This document shows, one piece after another, positions 43,985-53,290 of a stretch of 64,000 nt of DNA. Both the position numbers and the translations under genes were made by a program. Source of the DNA: RGIG3013 sp045538935 (GTDB lineage Bacteria > Bacillota > Clostridia > Oscillospirales > Acutalibacteraceae); NCBI GenBank assembly GCA_045538935.1, contig JAZQEI010000023.1, positions 1-64,000 on the forward strand, given 5' to 3'. Position 1 is the first letter of the stretch, and each line of letters starts with the position of its first letter. A model generated the notes under the pieces. It was not told the DNA's origin, searched no databases, and saw only the letters and a program-made list of their open reading frames with translations.

Positions 43985-45283
43985 ATGTCGGTAATAATAA
44001 AATCTGTTATTAAACATTCGCCTGCACATAAAGCGGGTATAAAAGCAGGGGATACTCTGCTTAGCTTAAACCAAAATCAAATAATAGACGTATTAGATTA
44101 CCGATTTTACCAGAACGATACCATCCTTATAGCCGAAATTTTAAGAAAAAACGGCAAAACAAAGCAATATAAGATTAAAAAGCAAGAATTTGAGGAACTA
44201 GGCCTAGAGTTTGAAACATATCTTATGGACAAACAACGTTCTTGCAAAAACAAGTGTATTTTTTGCTTTATAGACCAAATGCCCAAAGGTATGCGCGAGA
44301 GTTTATATTTTAAAGATGATGACTCGCGACTGTCTTTTCTGTTTGGCAACTATATAACCCTTACCAATATTACCGAACACGAAATAGATCGCATAATTAA
44401 AATGCACATAAGTCCCGTAAATATTTCGGTGCACACCACCAACCCTGAGCTTAGGGTTAAAATGATGAAAAATAAAAATGCGGGCGAAGTGCTTAAAATT
44501 ATCGATAGACTAAACGATGCGGGCATAGCAATGAACTGTCAGCTGGTTTTGTGTCCGGGATTTAACGATAATGATGAATTAAAACGAAGTTTAGAAGATT
44601 TAACCGCTAAAGAAAATATTCAGTGTATTGCCGCCGTGCCGGTAGGTATAACTCGCCACCGCGATGGTTTAGAGCCGTTAGAATCTTTTAATAGCAAAAC
44701 TGCAGAAGATACCTTAAATATTTTAGATGAGTATGGCAACAGATGTTTAGAAAAATACGGTGAGCGTAGGGTTTACGGAGCCGATGAATTTTATATATTA
44801 TCGGGCAGAAAAATACCCGACGCATCATATTATGGCGAGTTTAGACAACTCGAAAACGGCGTTGGCATGTGGGCTTTGTTTGAGCGCGATGTTTTAGATG
44901 CTTTTAATGATTTTGAAGGTCCTACTAAGCCGATAAATATGTCTTGCATAACGGGTAAAGCGGCATATCCTTTAATTTCAAAAACTGTTGACACCGGCAT
45001 TGCAAAATGGCATAATTTGAATTGCAAGGTTTATTGTATAGAAAATAACTTTTTTGGTGAAAAAATAACGGTTGCGGGCCTAATAACCGGTACCGATATT
45101 ATAAATCAGCTAAAGGGTAAAGATTTAGGCGATGTGTTACTGGTACCTGATGTTATGCTAAGACACCAAGGAGATATGTTTTTAGATAATGTAACAATAA
45201 AACAATTAGAAGATGCGCTTAGCGTAAAAGTAATTGTTATAAAAAGTGACGGATATTCATTTATAGAGGCTTTGTGCCAGTAA
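43985..45283 (+). CDS. DUF512-family radical SAM-like protein with N-terminal PDZ domain
   Basis: This 432-residue protein begins at MSVIIKSVIKHSPAHKAGIK, the start of a PDZ-type domain (1-65). A CxxxCxxC cluster follows at Cys87, Cys91 and Cys94 (CKNKCIFCFIDQMP), as expected for a radical SAM 4Fe-4S site, and then a TIM-barrel-like region and the C-terminal DUF512 domain (about 200-430). The family is conserved in Clostridia and some other anaerobes, usually beside der and plsY as here, but has no established reaction. The ATG at 43985 follows GGTGG; an in-frame ATG ten codons upstream is less likely. Confidence 0.9.
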   Translation: MSVIIKSVIKHSPAHKAGIKAGDTLLSLNQNQIIDVLDYRFYQNDTILIAEILRKNGKTKQYKIKKQEFEELGLEFETYLMDKQRSCKNKCIFCFIDQMPKGMRESLYFKDDDSRLSFLFGNYITLTNITEHEIDRIIKMHISPVNISVHTTNPELRVKMMKNKNAGEVLKIIDRLNDAGIAMNCQLVLCPGFNDNDELKRSLEDLTAKENIQCIAAVPVGITRHRDGLEPLESFNSKTAEDTLNILDEYGNRCLEKYGERRVYGADEFYILSGRKIPDASYYGEFRQLENGVGMWALFERDVLDAFNDFEGPTKPINMSCITGKAAYPLISKTVDTGIAKWHNLNCKVYCIENNFFGEKITVAGLITGTDIINQLKGKDLGDVLLVPDVMLRHQGDMFLDNVTIKQLEDALSVKVIVIKSDGYSFIEALCQ

Positions 45284-45298
45284 AAATAGGAGTAATTT

Positions 45299-46621
45299 AT
45301 GAACAAACCTATTGTAGCGGTAGTTGGCCGCCCAAATGTTGGTAAATCAACATTATTTAACAAGTTAATAGGTAAACGTTTGTCTATAGTAGATGATACC
45401 CCCGGTGTAACCAGAGACCGTATTTATGCCGATGCCGAATGGCAAAATCGCAAGGTAATGCTTGTAGATACCGGCGGTATAGAGCACGGTACCGACGATG
45501 TTATTCTTTTAGGTATGCGTTCTCAAGCGCAGCTTGCTATAGAAACTGCAAATGTAATAATTTTTGTTACCGATTTAAAGAGTGGTGTTACTGCTGCCGA
45601 TGCAGAGGTAGCTGCTATGTTGCAAAAAAGCGGTAAACCAGTTGTGCTTTGTGTTAACAAGTGCGACTCTGTAGGTGCAACTCCCTTAGAGTTTTATGAA
45701 TTTTACAATCTGGGTATAGGTGACCCTATACCTGTATCTGCAGTACACGGTCATGGCACGGGCGATTTATTAGAGGCTGTATTTGAGCACTTACCCAAAG
45801 CTGACGGCGATGAAGAGGAAGACAATTCTATAAACGTAGCTATCATTGGCAAGCCAAATGCGGGTAAATCTTCACTTGTAAATAAAATTTCGGGCGAAGA
45901 ACGCTCTATTGTGTCTGATGTTGCAGGCACTACCCGTGATGCTATAGATACTTATGTTACCACTCCTCAGGGTGAATTTAACCTCATAGATACCGCAGGC
46001 TTAAGACGTAAAAGCAGGGTTGATGACAAAATAGAAAAATACAGTGTTTTAAGAGCTCAAATGGCTATAGAACGCGCCGATGTTTGTGTTATTGTTATAG
46101 ATGGTAAAGATGGATTTACTGAGCAAGACTCTAAGGTTGCGGGACTTGCCATAGAACAGGGCAAGGGCTGCATTATAGCGGTTAATAAGTGGGATATTGT
46201 TGACAAAGACGGTAAAACCATGGATGCTTACCGCAAAAAGCTTATGAACGATTTTAGCTTTATGTCTTATGCGCCAATAATATTTATTTCGGCTAAAACA
46301 GGGCAAAGAATCGATAGGCTTTTAGAGTTAATTAAATACGTAAACACGCAAAATTCTATGCGCATTACAACTGGTATGTTAAATGATTTACTTGCCGATG
46401 CCACAGCGCGCGTTCAGCCTCCAACCGACAAAGGAAAGCGTTTAAAGATATATTATATAACTCAAAGTTCAACTCGCCCGCCAACATTTGTTTGTTTTTG
46501 TAATAGGGCAGATCTTTTCCATTTTTCGTATCAAAGATACATTGAAAATCAAATACGTTCCAATTTTGGTTTAGAGGGAACACCGGTACGGTTTATTATT
46601 AGAGAAAGAGGAGACAAATAA
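45299..46621 (+). CDS. der: Ribosome biogenesis GTPase Der (EngA)
   Basis: This essential double-GTPase helps mature the 50S subunit. The 440-residue protein has a first G domain (GRPNVGKSTLFN, DTGGIE, NKCD), a second G domain (GKPNAGKSSLVN, DTAGLRRKSRV, NKWD) and a C-terminal KH-like domain (PPTFVCFCNRADLFHFSYQR). It is encoded 15 nt after the DUF512 gene and directly abuts plsY (stop TAA, then ATG), so the three form an operon with gpsA. Confidence 0.97.
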   Translation: MNKPIVAVVGRPNVGKSTLFNKLIGKRLSIVDDTPGVTRDRIYADAEWQNRKVMLVDTGGIEHGTDDVILLGMRSQAQLAIETANVIIFVTDLKSGVTAADAEVAAMLQKSGKPVVLCVNKCDSVGATPLEFYEFYNLGIGDPIPVSAVHGHGTGDLLEAVFEHLPKADGDEEEDNSINVAIIGKPNAGKSSLVNKISGEERSIVSDVAGTTRDAIDTYVTTPQGEFNLIDTAGLRRKSRVDDKIEKYSVLRAQMAIERADVCVIVIDGKDGFTEQDSKVAGLAIEQGKGCIIAVNKWDIVDKDGKTMDAYRKKLMNDFSFMSYAPIIFISAKTGQRIDRLLELIKYVNTQNSMRITTGMLNDLLADATARVQPPTDKGKRLKIYYITQSSTRPPTFVCFCNRADLFHFSYQRYIENQIRSNFGLEGTPVRFIIRERGDK

Positions 46622-47293
46622 ATGTACCCTAAAATAATACTGTCTGTTTTAGGACTAAGTATAGGAGCATATTTAATAGGTAGCATTTCCTTTGCGGTTT
46701 TGCTTTCTAAAATTTTTGCTAACAAGGATGTTCGCGATTACGGCAGTGGAAATGCCGGTATGACCAACGTTATGCGCGCAATAGGAGTTTTACCAGGCAT
46801 ACTTACATTTGTGTTAGATTTTGCAAAAGGCTTTGTTGCAGCTGGAATAGGTAGAATTATATTCGAAAACCTGCATAGTTTATATCCAAATGCAAAGTTT
46901 ACTACTGCTTTAACCGGTGCACTAATAGGTGCATTTGCATGTATGGTAGGCCACGTTTTTCCGATTTTCTTTAATTTTAAAGGCGGCAAAGGTGTAGCAA
47001 CCGGTTGCGGTGCTTTTTTTGCAGTTTGTCCCATTACTATAGTGTTTGGACTCGGTATTTTTGCAGTATTGTTTTTACTAACAAAAATAATAAGTATTAG
47101 TTCTCTGTCGGGAACATTGGCAGTTGTTATTTCATCTATTGCTTTTTCTGATATAAATTCCGGTCTAGTAGGCTTTATACAAATAGTATTGCATGTTGGA
47201 TGCTGTGCCCTTATTTTTATAAAGCATAAAGATAATATTGTGCGACTTGTAAATGGTCAAGAGAAAAAATTATCGGTTAAAAAAGGAAAATAA
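46622..47293 (+). CDS. plsY: Acyl-phosphate:glycerol-3-phosphate acyltransferase
   Basis: This integral membrane enzyme makes lysophosphatidate from acyl-phosphate and glycerol-3-phosphate, the first step in phospholipid synthesis. The 223-residue protein has about five to six membrane helices and the three PlsY motifs: SGNAGMTNVMR near residue 42, GHVFPIFFNFKGGKGVATG near 114, and a less conserved third near the C-terminus. It directly follows der and precedes gpsA, which makes its glycerol-3-phosphate substrate. Confidence 0.96.
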   Translation: MYPKIILSVLGLSIGAYLIGSISFAVLLSKIFANKDVRDYGSGNAGMTNVMRAIGVLPGILTFVLDFAKGFVAAGIGRIIFENLHSLYPNAKFTTALTGALIGAFACMVGHVFPIFFNFKGGKGVATGCGAFFAVCPITIVFGLGIFAVLFLLTKIISISSLSGTLAVVISSIAFSDINSGLVGFIQIVLHVGCCALIFIKHKDNIVRLVNGQEKKLSVKKGK

Positions 47294-47295
47294 AT

Positions 47296-48294
47296 ATGAG
47301 TAAAATATCAATTCTCGGATGCGGCGCTTGGGGAATGGCATTGGCTCTTTCGGCTCACAGTTGCTCACACAGTGTAGTAATGTATTCTCCTTTTGAAGAA
47401 GAAGTTAATCTTTTAAAAACAACGCGTCAAAATGAAAAGCTTTTAAGCGGCATAACATTGCCAAACGACATATATATAACCAATAATTTAAATGATTTAA
47501 GTGATAGCAGCATTACTATAATTGCAACTCCGTCATTTGCGGTTAGAGAGACCGCAAAGAAGATTAGCTTAGTTAAGAATGCAGGTATTATCGTAAATGT
47601 TGCAAAGGGTATAGAAAAGGCTACGCTTTTGCGTTTTTCTGAGGTTATTGAACAAGAACTACCACAAATGTCTATAGTTGTACTATCGGGTCCGTCACAT
47701 GCCGAAGAGGTTGCAAGAAAAGTGCCAACATCACTTGTTGCCGCTTCTAAAGACTTGGCTGCGGCCGATATAGTGCAGTCTGCACTGTCTAGCGAGTTTT
47801 TAAGAATATATACCAATTCTGATATTGTGGGTGTAGAGTTTGGCGGAGCACTGAAAAATGTTATTGCCATTGCTGCAGGTATTTGTGAGGGCTTAGAGCT
47901 TGGTGATAACACCAGAGCGGCTTTAATAACTAGGGGCCTCACCGAAATGGCAAGATTAGGCTCTGCATACGGCGCTAACGATAAAACCTTTGCAGGACTC
48001 TCTGGCCTTGGCGATTTAATAGTTACTTGTACCTCTAAACATAGCCGTAATAACCGCTTTGGTAATTTACTTGGTAAGGGTGTAAGTGTAAAAGAAGCGC
48101 TAGATACTGTGGGTACGGTAGAAGGCTATTATGCTGCCGAAACTGCTTATAAAATGGCAACCGATGCAGGTGTAGAAATGCCCATAATAGAGCAGTGTTA
48201 TAATATTTTATATAACGGTTTTGACACACGCACAAGCGTTAAACAGTTAATGCTAAGAGAAAACAAAAACGAAATTGACGGAATAAACTTTTAA
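47296..48294 (+). CDS. gpsA: Glycerol-3-phosphate dehydrogenase [NAD(P)+]
   Basis: This enzyme reduces dihydroxyacetone phosphate to glycerol-3-phosphate for phospholipid synthesis. The 332-residue protein starts with the nucleotide-binding motif ILGCGAWGMALA (commonly GAGSWGTALA; the second Gly position is Cys-Gly here). It contains IVNVAKGIE, the SGPSHAEEVARK motif, the catalytic lysine in FGGALKNVIAIAAG and the substrate-binding RSRNNRFG-like segment SRNNRFGNLLGKG. The plsY stop is 2 nt upstream. Confidence 0.97.
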   Translation: MSKISILGCGAWGMALALSAHSCSHSVVMYSPFEEEVNLLKTTRQNEKLLSGITLPNDIYITNNLNDLSDSSITIIATPSFAVRETAKKISLVKNAGIIVNVAKGIEKATLLRFSEVIEQELPQMSIVVLSGPSHAEEVARKVPTSLVAASKDLAAADIVQSALSSEFLRIYTNSDIVGVEFGGALKNVIAIAAGICEGLELGDNTRAALITRGLTEMARLGSAYGANDKTFAGLSGLGDLIVTCTSKHSRNNRFGNLLGKGVSVKEALDTVGTVEGYYAAETAYKMATDAGVEMPIIEQCYNILYNGFDTRTSVKQLMLRENKNEIDGINF

Positions 48295-48300
48295 AAATAA

Positions 48301-48338
48301 AACCCTGTTACCGAGTTTTAGGTAACAGGGTTGTTTTA
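48301..48338. terminator. Bidirectional terminator between gpsA and the Mrp-like gene
   Basis: AACCCTGTTACC (48301-48312) and GGTAACAGGGTT (48321-48332), a perfect 12-bp stem flanked by A/T runs. Confidence 0.92.
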
Positions 48339-49160
48339 TTATTCTATTGTATTTGCTGCATTGTCTAGGTAGTCGGTCTTAAAATGCTCAAACTCACCTT
48401 GGTCGGCAAGAGTAGCGTTGTCGGTGTTTATTGGAACTGCACCCAAGAAATTAACGCCAAGCTCTTTGCAAACCTCTTCTGTTTTGCTTTCGCCAAATAT
48501 TTTAAGCTTCTTGCCGCAGTCAGGGCATTCTACATAGCTCATATTTTCCACAATACCAAGTACAGGTATGTTCATAGATTTTGCCATGTTATATGCTTTC
48601 TTAACTATCATAGAAACAAGCTCTTGCGGAGAAGTTACTATAATAATGCCATCAAGCGGTAACGACTGAAAAACAGTTATCGGAACATCGCCTGTTCCTG
48701 GGGGCATATCTACAAACATATAGTCGGTGTCGCCCCAAACAACATCGGTCCAAAACTGCTTTACAGCGCCTGCAATTACCGGACCGCGCCAAATAACAGG
48801 GGTATCAGCACTTTCAAGCAATAAATTAACCGACATAATTTTTATACCGCCGTCACTGAGTGCCGGCATAATACCAATATCAGAGCCTTCGGCGCGTTTA
48901 TTAATTCCAAACATTTTAGGAATTGAAGGACCTGTAATATCGGCATCTAAAATACCTACTTCATAACCCTTTCTGCGCATTAAAACGGCTAGAGAACCGG
49001 TAATAAACGATTTACCAACGCCACCCTTACCGCTTACAACGCCTATTACTTTTTTTACATTGCTAAACTCATTTGTTTTTTCGTGTTGCGGTTTTTGTGA
49101 ACACGAAGAAGCCGAGCTACAGCTACTGCAGTTACCGCTGCAACCTGAATTTTGACTCAA
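48339..49160 (-). CDS. Mrp/NBP35-type iron-sulfur carrier ATPase
   Basis: This 273-residue P-loop ATPase has a deviant Walker A SGKGGVGKS (residues about 40-48), the family signature and a CPDC motif (VECPDCGKKL) that binds a bridging Fe-S cluster in the dimer. The N-terminus is Cys-rich (CSGNCSSCSSASSC), as in NBP35-type proteins, whose N-terminal cysteines bind a further 4Fe-4S cluster. It likely scaffolds or transfers clusters. The TTG start lies 9 nt after AAGGAG. It is a single gene with a consensus promoter. Confidence 0.94.
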   Translation of the reverse strand: MSQNSGCSGNCSSCSSASSCSQKPQHEKTNEFSNVKKVIGVVSGKGGVGKSFITGSLAVLMRRKGYEVGILDADITGPSIPKMFGINKRAEGSDIGIMPALSDGGIKIMSVNLLLESADTPVIWRGPVIAGAVKQFWTDVVWGDTDYMFVDMPPGTGDVPITVFQSLPLDGIIIVTSPQELVSMIVKKAYNMAKSMNIPVLGIVENMSYVECPDCGKKLKIFGESKTEEVCKELGVNFLGAVPINTDNATLADQGEFEHFKTDYLDNAANTIE

Positions 49161-49209
49161 TTATAACATCTCCTTGGGTATTTTTATAATTTATTTTAAT
49201 ACGAGTAAT

Positions 49210-49238
49210 ATTATATTTGAACCAAACTGTATTGTCAA
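49210..49238 (-). promoter_or_regulatory. Consensus promoter of the Mrp-like gene
   Basis: Minus strand TTGACA (49238-49233), 17-bp spacer, TATAAT (49215-49210). Confidence 0.88.
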
Positions 49239-49259
49239 CCCAATTAAATCTTCATTTAT

Positions 49260-49288
49260 TTGACAATATTGTCTTTTTATAGTATAAT
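49260..49288 (+). promoter_or_regulatory. Consensus promoter of the glycan module
   Basis: TTGACA (49260-49265), 17-bp spacer, TATAAT (49283-49288), 31 nt before the GTG. It is back to back with the Mrp-gene promoter; the -35 boxes are 21 bp apart. Confidence 0.88.
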
Positions 49289-49318
49289 ACTTAAACTGAT
49301 TTAGAATGGGGTGACAAT

Positions 49319-50116
49319 GTGTTTAGTGCTAATTCTCACACATTTGCGGTATGTGCTTATAAAGAGAGTGATTATCTAGAACAATGTGTTATTTCGCTAA
49401 AAAATCAAACCGTAAAAAGCAATATTATAATGTGCACCGCTACCGATAACGAAAAAATTAGAAGTGTAGCGCAAAAATACGGTATAGAGCTTTTTGTAAA
49501 CCAGAATAAGCCCTCTATTTGCGGTGACTGGAACTTTGCTATGAGCAACTGTAACACCGAGCTTGTTACCTTGGCTCATCAAGACGATGTATATGAGCCC
49601 GATTATTTAGAAAATGCAATAAAAGCATTAAACTCAGCAAAAGACCCAATAATATTCTTTAGTTCTTATAGTGAACTTAGAAACGATAAAAAGGTTTACT
49701 CTAATAAATTGCTCAATATAAAAAAGTTTATGCTTTTACCACTTAGAGTAAAGGCGTTTTGGCAAAGTAAGTCTGTAAGACGCAGAATACTTTCATTTGG
49801 TAATGCAATTTGTTGCCCGTCAGTAACCTATGTTATAAGCAAAACCGGCAAAGAGCCGTTTTGCAGTACTATGAAAAGTAATTTAGATTGGGAACAGTGG
49901 GAAGTCTTTTCTAAAATTGCGGGAAGTTTTGTATATTTAGCAAAACCGCTTATGAGCCACAGAATTCATGAAGAATCCACCACTAGCGCTATTATTGCAG
50001 ATAATACCCGTACTTTAGAAGACTATGAGATATACAGAAAGTTTTGGCCAGAGTTTATTGCAAAATTTCTCACAAAGCAGTATCAAAAGAGTGAAAAAAG
50101 TAACGAAAGTAAATAG
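49319..50116 (+). CDS. Family 2 glycosyltransferase
   Basis: This 265-residue cytoplasmic GT-A-fold enzyme shows the opening FAVCAYKESDYLEQCVISLK and the nucleotide-sugar metal site AHQDDVYEPDYLENA (DxD variant, near residue 90). The acceptor region around 190-220 (NLDWEQWEVFSKIAG, MSHRIHEESTT) matches GT2 rhamnosyl- or glycosyltransferases. Donor and acceptor are unknown. The GTG start follows GGGGTGA. It is the first gene of a four-gene unit for surface polysaccharide. Confidence 0.9.
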   Translation: MFSANSHTFAVCAYKESDYLEQCVISLKNQTVKSNIIMCTATDNEKIRSVAQKYGIELFVNQNKPSICGDWNFAMSNCNTELVTLAHQDDVYEPDYLENAIKALNSAKDPIIFFSSYSELRNDKKVYSNKLLNIKKFMLLPLRVKAFWQSKSVRRRILSFGNAICCPSVTYVISKTGKEPFCSTMKSNLDWEQWEVFSKIAGSFVYLAKPLMSHRIHEESTTSAIIADNTRTLEDYEIYRKFWPEFIAKFLTKQYQKSEKSNESK

Positions 50117-50125
50117 GAGTTTTGT

Positions 50126-50812
50126 ATGAAAATACTTGTTATAATCCCTGCCTATAATGAGGGCGAAAATATAGAACGCGTTGTAGATAATCTAAAAGAA
50201 AAATATTCTCAGTACGATTATCTTATAATTAACGATGGCTCTAAAGACAATACCGAAGATATTTGCATAAAAAGAGGGTATACTTTTGTCAGCCATCCTG
50301 TAAACTTAGGGCTAGCAGGTGCTTTTGCTACAGGTATAAAATACGCAAAAGCAAATGGTTATGACGCCGCAATTCAGTTTGATGGTGACGGTCAGCACGA
50401 GCCTATGTTTATTGCCGATATGGCAAAATGTATAGGGGAGGGCGCCGATATAGTAATTGGCTCTAGATTTGTTAGTGAAAAAAAGCCCAATACACTTAGA
50501 ATGCTTGGCAGCAATCTTATAACCACAGCAATACTTCTTACTACCGGTAAAAAGATAAAAGACCCAACGTCAGGTATGAGAATGTTCAATAAAAAAATGA
50601 TAGATGTTTTATCATCTGCATTAGATTTAGGCCCTGAGCCTGATACTGTAGCGCTTTTAATGCGAAATGGTGCAAAGGTAAAGGAAGTACAAGTAACCAT
50701 GTACGAAAGAATAGCAGGTACAAGTTACTTAAACTTTTCGCGTTCTATAAACTATATGCTTAGAATGTTTACCTCTATTTTAGTTTTACAGTGGTTTAGA
50801 AAGGGGAAATAA
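50126..50812 (+). CDS. Polyprenyl-phosphate glycosyltransferase (DPM1/ArnC-like GT2)
   Basis: This 228-residue GT2 enzyme shows ILVIIPAYNEGENIERVVDN, DYLIINDGSKDNTEDIC and the DGDGQHEP metal motif. GSRFV, TSGMRMFNKKM and the C-terminal YERIAGTSYLNF are characteristic of enzymes that load a sugar on undecaprenyl or dolichyl phosphate. It lacks membrane helices, so the paired DUF2304 membrane protein encoded next may anchor it. The sugar is unknown. Confidence 0.93.
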   Translation: MKILVIIPAYNEGENIERVVDNLKEKYSQYDYLIINDGSKDNTEDICIKRGYTFVSHPVNLGLAGAFATGIKYAKANGYDAAIQFDGDGQHEPMFIADMAKCIGEGADIVIGSRFVSEKKPNTLRMLGSNLITTAILLTTGKKIKDPTSGMRMFNKKMIDVLSSALDLGPEPDTVALLMRNGAKVKEVQVTMYERIAGTSYLNFSRSINYMLRMFTSILVLQWFRKGK

Positions 50813-50815
50813 ATT

Positions 50816-51175
50816 ATGATGCCGTTAAGCTTAAGACTAACTCTTTTAGTGGTTTCGATAATAATTGCAATATTTGTTTTCCGCAAAATACGCAAATCGC
50901 AGTTTGTTATAGAAGATTCACTTTATTGGATATTCTTTTGTGTTTTTTTAATTATATTAAGTATTTTTCCACAAATTTCAATGTTTTTTGCAGGATTAAT
51001 AGGCATAGAATCTCCTGCAAATTTTGTGTTTTTAGTTTTTATATTTTTGCTTCTTATAAAAATATTTTTCTTATCGCTTAAAGTTTCTAAGTTGCAAACA
51101 AAATTAGAGCAGTTAGTAAGTAAATATGCTATAGATAATGCTCATACTGATAAGGATAATATCGGAGAAAAATAA
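50816..51175 (+). CDS. DUF2304 membrane protein
   Basis: This 119-residue protein has three hydrophobic segments (about 5-20, 34-55, 64-86) and a polar C-terminal coiled tail. It belongs to DUF2304, which is regularly encoded beside DPM1-like glycosyltransferases and is thought to hold them at the membrane. Two adjacent ATGs are possible starts. The stop overlaps the next ATG by one base (TAATG). Confidence 0.9.
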   Translation: MMPLSLRLTLLVVSIIIAIFVFRKIRKSQFVIEDSLYWIFFCVFLIILSIFPQISMFFAGLIGIESPANFVFLVFIFLLLIKIFFLSLKVSKLQTKLEQLVSKYAIDNAHTDKDNIGEK

Positions 51176-51894
51176 TGAAATACAATCAAAGTGTTTTAAG
51201 CAAAACAAGACAGGCACTGTTTAAATCGGGTGTGCACTACGCTTCGGTTGACGAAAGCCTATATAAAACATTAAAAATAGGTTATGTAATTTTTTTCCTT
51301 TGGGCATTTTTTATAAATACCGCTCACGTGCTTTCGTATATTCTAAAAATAAGCGGCAACGGAGAACATTATATAATAGATGATGTGTCGTTATCGGATA
51401 TGAAAAACAGTATTATTTTTACTGTGCTTTTTACTTTGTTATTTATTGTTGCATATGTTTTTAGCATTTTAAATAAGCATATTTTATTCACAGCAATATC
51501 AAATATTAGTTGCTTTGTAATGTTCTTTCATTTTAAAAACATATACGCTTTAAATTTATTAAACGAAGGTATTAAGAGTTCGTTTTATACACGCCATGTT
51601 ATACCGCTTGCGGCACTCTTTTTAATAGGCAGTATTATGGGATATATAGCCATAAAACAAAGTGTTATAGAGAAAAAGGCGTATATAAAATTTGTTGACG
51701 GCTTGTATGAGCAATTTAAACAACGTCAAATAAAGCTTAGCGAAGAAGCAGGCAAAGACAAGGCGTTTGTTAATTTAACCGAGCAAGAGTGGAAAGATTA
51801 TATAAATGCTTTTGCCGACGCACAAATAGAAAATCAAACACAGAGCACAAAACGCTCTGTAAGAATCAGACAAAGAAAAGAAAAAGAAGAATAA
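51175..51894 (+). CDS. Membrane protein of unknown function, end of glycan module
   Basis: I do not recognise a family. The 239-residue protein has about four membrane helices (near 34-54, 80-98, 103-122, 142-160) and a cytoplasmic C-terminal tail (160-239) ending in a very basic RSVRIRQRKEKEE. It is translationally coupled to the DUF2304 gene, so it probably works in the same polysaccharide or lipid-linked sugar pathway. Confidence 0.75.
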   Translation: MKYNQSVLSKTRQALFKSGVHYASVDESLYKTLKIGYVIFFLWAFFINTAHVLSYILKISGNGEHYIIDDVSLSDMKNSIIFTVLFTLLFIVAYVFSILNKHILFTAISNISCFVMFFHFKNIYALNLLNEGIKSSFYTRHVIPLAALFLIGSIMGYIAIKQSVIEKKAYIKFVDGLYEQFKQRQIKLSEEAGKDKAFVNLTEQEWKDYINAFADAQIENQTQSTKRSVRIRQRKEKEE

Positions 51895-51940
51895 TCAGGA
51901 CCCAATTAGGCCCCGAAGTGTGTTTTTAGAAGGTGCTTTT

Positions 51941-53290
51941 ATGATTACCGCAAAAAAACAGATAGATATGCTAAATGGTCCGCTTTTAAGCAAGCTGCTA
52001 ATGTTCTCGTTGCCAATTATGGCATCGGGAATATTGCAGCTTTTATATAATGCAGCCGACGTTATTGTTGTAGGTAGATTTGCCGGTAAAGAGGCTTTAG
52101 CAGCGGTTGGTACGTCAAGCACGCCAACACATTTATTTGTAAATATATGTGTTGGTATAGCAAGCGGTGTTTCAATTATTGTTGCGCAAAGCTACGGCGC
52201 AAAAAATGCTGAGCGTGTAAGTCAAGCGGTTCATACATGCATAACGTTATCGCTTATAGTTGGTGTGCTACTTACAACTGTGGGAATTGCTTGCTGCGGA
52301 TGGATTTTACGGGTAACAGATGTGCCAGATGAAGTTTATCCACTAGCATATAAGTACATTTTTATTTATCTTTTAGGAATGCCTGCAAATATGCTCTACA
52401 ACTGTGCTGCGGGTGCGGTAAGAGCTACGGGTGATACAAAGAAGCCGTTATACATATTAATAGTTTCGGGCATGGTTAATGTTATTTTAAATGTAATTTT
52501 AGTAAAATTTTTCCTTTTGGGCGTAGAGGGTGTTGCTATAGCAACCGTTGTGTCGCAGGTTTTATCGGCAGTACTTATAGTTATAGTGTTAATAAAAAGT
52601 GATGATATTATCCGCCTTAAAATATCTAAAATAACATTACACATACCAACGGTTAAAAAGATTTTAGCCATTGGTATACCAGCAAGTATTCAAAGTACGC
52701 TTTTTACGGTATCAAACCTTATAATAAATGCCGGAGTAAATTCATTTGGTACCATAGTTATTGCAGGAAGTGCGGCCGCATCTAACATAGAGGGTTTTGC
52801 ATATGTTGCGATGAACTCTATAAGCCAAACCTCTATGACCTTTGCGGGTCAAAATTACGGTGCGGGCAAAACTCACAGAATTTCTAAAATTTATAAGCTT
52901 TGCACCTTAATTGTTTTTGTGGTTGGTGTAGGAGTAGGCGTAGGAATGTATTTGCTTGGAAATACGCTTATTGGTATATATAATGCCGATCCCGAAGTAA
53001 TAGCTGCAGGAATGATAAAGCTTAAATATATTTGTTTGCCTTACGTAATTTGCGGATTTATGGAGGTTACAAGCGGTATACTAAGAGGCATTGGCAGGGT
53101 TATTGGTCCTACCACAATAACACTTTTGGGGGTTTGCGCGCTAAGAGTTATTTGGATGAATACCATATTCAAGTTTTTTGGCACGTTAGATTGCATATAT
53201 GTTAGTTATCCTGTAAGCTGGTTTATAACCTTTGTTGGATTAACAATTTATTTTATTTGTGTAAACAAAAAATTGAGGGGAAACAAATGA
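51941..53290 (+). CDS. MATE-family multidrug/cation exporter
   Basis: This 449-residue protein has 12 predicted membrane helices. The start at MITAKKQIDMLNGPL follows AGAAGGTG; an upstream in-frame GTG is less likely. Family hallmarks are LLMFSLPIMASGILQLLYNA, ADVIVVGRFAGKEALAAVGT and SGVSIIVAQSYGAKN. It resembles the NorM/DinF-like MATE group common in gut Clostridia; the substrate (drug, lipid-linked sugar or peptide) is unknown. The stop overlaps the next ATG (ATGA). Confidence 0.93.
   Translation: MITAKKQIDMLNGPLLSKLLMFSLPIMASGILQLLYNAADVIVVGRFAGKEALAAVGTSSTPTHLFVNICVGIASGVSIIVAQSYGAKNAERVSQAVHTCITLSLIVGVLLTTVGIACCGWILRVTDVPDEVYPLAYKYIFIYLLGMPANMLYNCAAGAVRATGDTKKPLYILIVSGMVNVILNVILVKFFLLGVEGVAIATVVSQVLSAVLIVIVLIKSDDIIRLKISKITLHIPTVKKILAIGIPASIQSTLFTVSNLIINAGVNSFGTIVIAGSAAASNIEGFAYVAMNSISQTSMTFAGQNYGAGKTHRISKIYKLCTLIVFVVGVGVGVGMYLLGNTLIGIYNADPEVIAAGMIKLKYICLPYVICGFMEVTSGILRGIGRVIGPTTITLLGVCALRVIWMNTIFKFFGTLDCIYVSYPVSWFITFVGLTIYFICVNKKLRGNK

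Noticed and set aside
47427..47942. 171-residue minus-strand ORF opposite gpsA
   Set aside because: It is the mirror of a well-supported gene, with Ser/Ala-rich composition and no initiation signal.
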